A DNA stretch of 22,678 nucleotides from Blastococcus sp. (lineage in GTDB: Bacteria > Actinomycetota > Actinomycetes > Mycobacteriales > Geodermatophilaceae): assembly GCA_025963345.1 (NCBI GenBank), contig JAOPUS010000098.1, forward strand, positions 1 to 22,678, given 5' to 3'. Below the pieces are notes generated by a model. It was not told the origin of the DNA. It did not search any database and saw only the letters and a program-made list of their open reading frames with translations. This document shows positions 22,109 to 22,678 of the stretch, one piece after another. The position numbers were made by a program, and so were the translations under genes. Within the stretch, counting starts at the first letter, position 1; each line of letters opens with the position of its first letter.

Positions 22109-22678
22109 TCAGAGGACGTCGAACTCGTTGAAGGTCGCGCCGCCGGAGAGCGTGGCGTAGCCGGGGCCACGGTCGAAGAAGGGCTCCTCGCCGGTCCGAG
22201 CCGCCCGGATTGCCTGCCGCAGTGCCTCGGTCGCGTCGCCGTCCGCGGTGCCGTCGTCGTTCACGACGACGCCGTAGTCGTCCCGGGCGCCGGAGACGCT
22301 CACCTTCCGCCAGGCGATGTCGCGGAGCACCTCGTCGACCGGGCGGTCCAGCGGGTCACCCCAGCCACCGCCACCCGTCGTCCGGATGCGGACGACGGTG
22401 CCGGCCTTCAGCGGCTCGGCGTCGGCGAGCGCATCGACGTCGTGCTCGTTCGCACCGCCCGGGTCGACGGTGACCTGGAACGGACGCCCGGCCTTGCCGC
22501 CCTTGACGCCCCAGCAGGACAGGATCGAGCGGTCGGCGATCGACATGAAGTGGGCGTCGCGCAGCACCCGGATGTGCTTCTCGTAGCCACAGCCCCCGCG
22601 GTAGCGCCCCGCGCCACCGGAGTCCAGCGCCAGCCCGAGCCGCTCCACGCGCAGCGGGAAGCGGCCCTCGGTGAACTC
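22109..22678 (-). CDS. Hydantoinase B / oxoprolinase family protein, C-terminal part
   Basis: The 189 residues in the window are the C-terminal end of a HyuB-type subunit, which with HyuA opens N-methylhydantoin, 5-oxoproline or related rings using ATP, or carboxylates ketones in the acetone-carboxylase branch. Supporting patterns: FPLRVERLGLALDSGGAGRYRGG at the visible start, WGVKGGKAGRPFQV, ANEHDVD, and the Gly-rich GGGGWGDPLDRPVDEVLRDI near the end. The frame is open to the window edge; the ATG-like start at 22648 is internal. The real start lies outside. Substrate cannot be told from this part. Confidence 0.9.
   Translation of the reverse strand, partial: EFTEGRFPLRVERLGLALDSGGAGRYRGGCGYEKHIRVLRDAHFMSIADRSILSCWGVKGGKAGRPFQVTVDPGGANEHDVDALADAEPLKAGTVVRIRTTGGGGWGDPLDRPVDEVLRDIAWRKVSVSGARDDYGVVVNDDGTADGDATEALRQAIRAARTGEEPFFDRGPGYATLSGGATFNEFDVL

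Overview
The window is very GC-rich, uses many GTG starts, and is densely packed. Several genes appear to lack a Shine-Dalgarno site and may be leaderless. Protein content (uricase pathway, DUF6986, DUF5701, MEDS/HATPase regulator, LigC-type ligase) points to a high-GC actinobacterium. A chemoreceptor implies a motile one, and Geodermatophilaceae (Blastococcus/Geodermatophilus/Modestobacter) is my best guess, made from family resemblance only. I see no mobile element, tRNA, rRNA or CRISPR; this looks like ordinary chromosome.

Layout. 1-1794: the 3' part of msrA, then an RsmC/RlmG-like rRNA methyltransferase. 1795-3592: a single chemoreceptor with a long, hairpin-rich leader and a strong terminator. 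3679-9449: a purine block. On the minus strand uraD, hiuH and uricase turn urate into allantoin, with a purine-type phosphoribosyltransferase further along. A LiaF-like membrane protein sits between them. Divergently, malate synthase and a CitE-like DUF6986 protein can take up the glyoxylate released by allantoin breakdown. 9514-12684: DUF5701, a MEDS + anti-sigma-kinase-like protein, and an NmrA/MarR pair with overlapping start and stop.

12731-15764: a sulfonate-type ABC transporter operon (lipoprotein, ATPase, permease). It is preceded by an apparently leaderless 26-residue leader peptide carrying the CRH-x-D...SSALC pattern of actinobacterial sulfur-gene leader peptides. A hairpin that would hide the ribosome-binding site of the first transporter gene follows. 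This is the most interesting part of the window.

15768-19117 (minus strand): a LigC-type ATP-dependent DNA ligase, a SulP anion transporter and a Nudix hydrolase. 19186-21726 (plus): a DUF1992 protein with a coupled 62-residue protein, then a Gly-rich lipoprotein and a polytopic membrane protein. 21733-22678 (minus): the C-terminal part of a hydantoinase B/oxoprolinase gene, its terminator, what looks like the orphaned C-terminus of an LPxTG-like surface protein, and a 43-residue acidic small ORF coupled to it.
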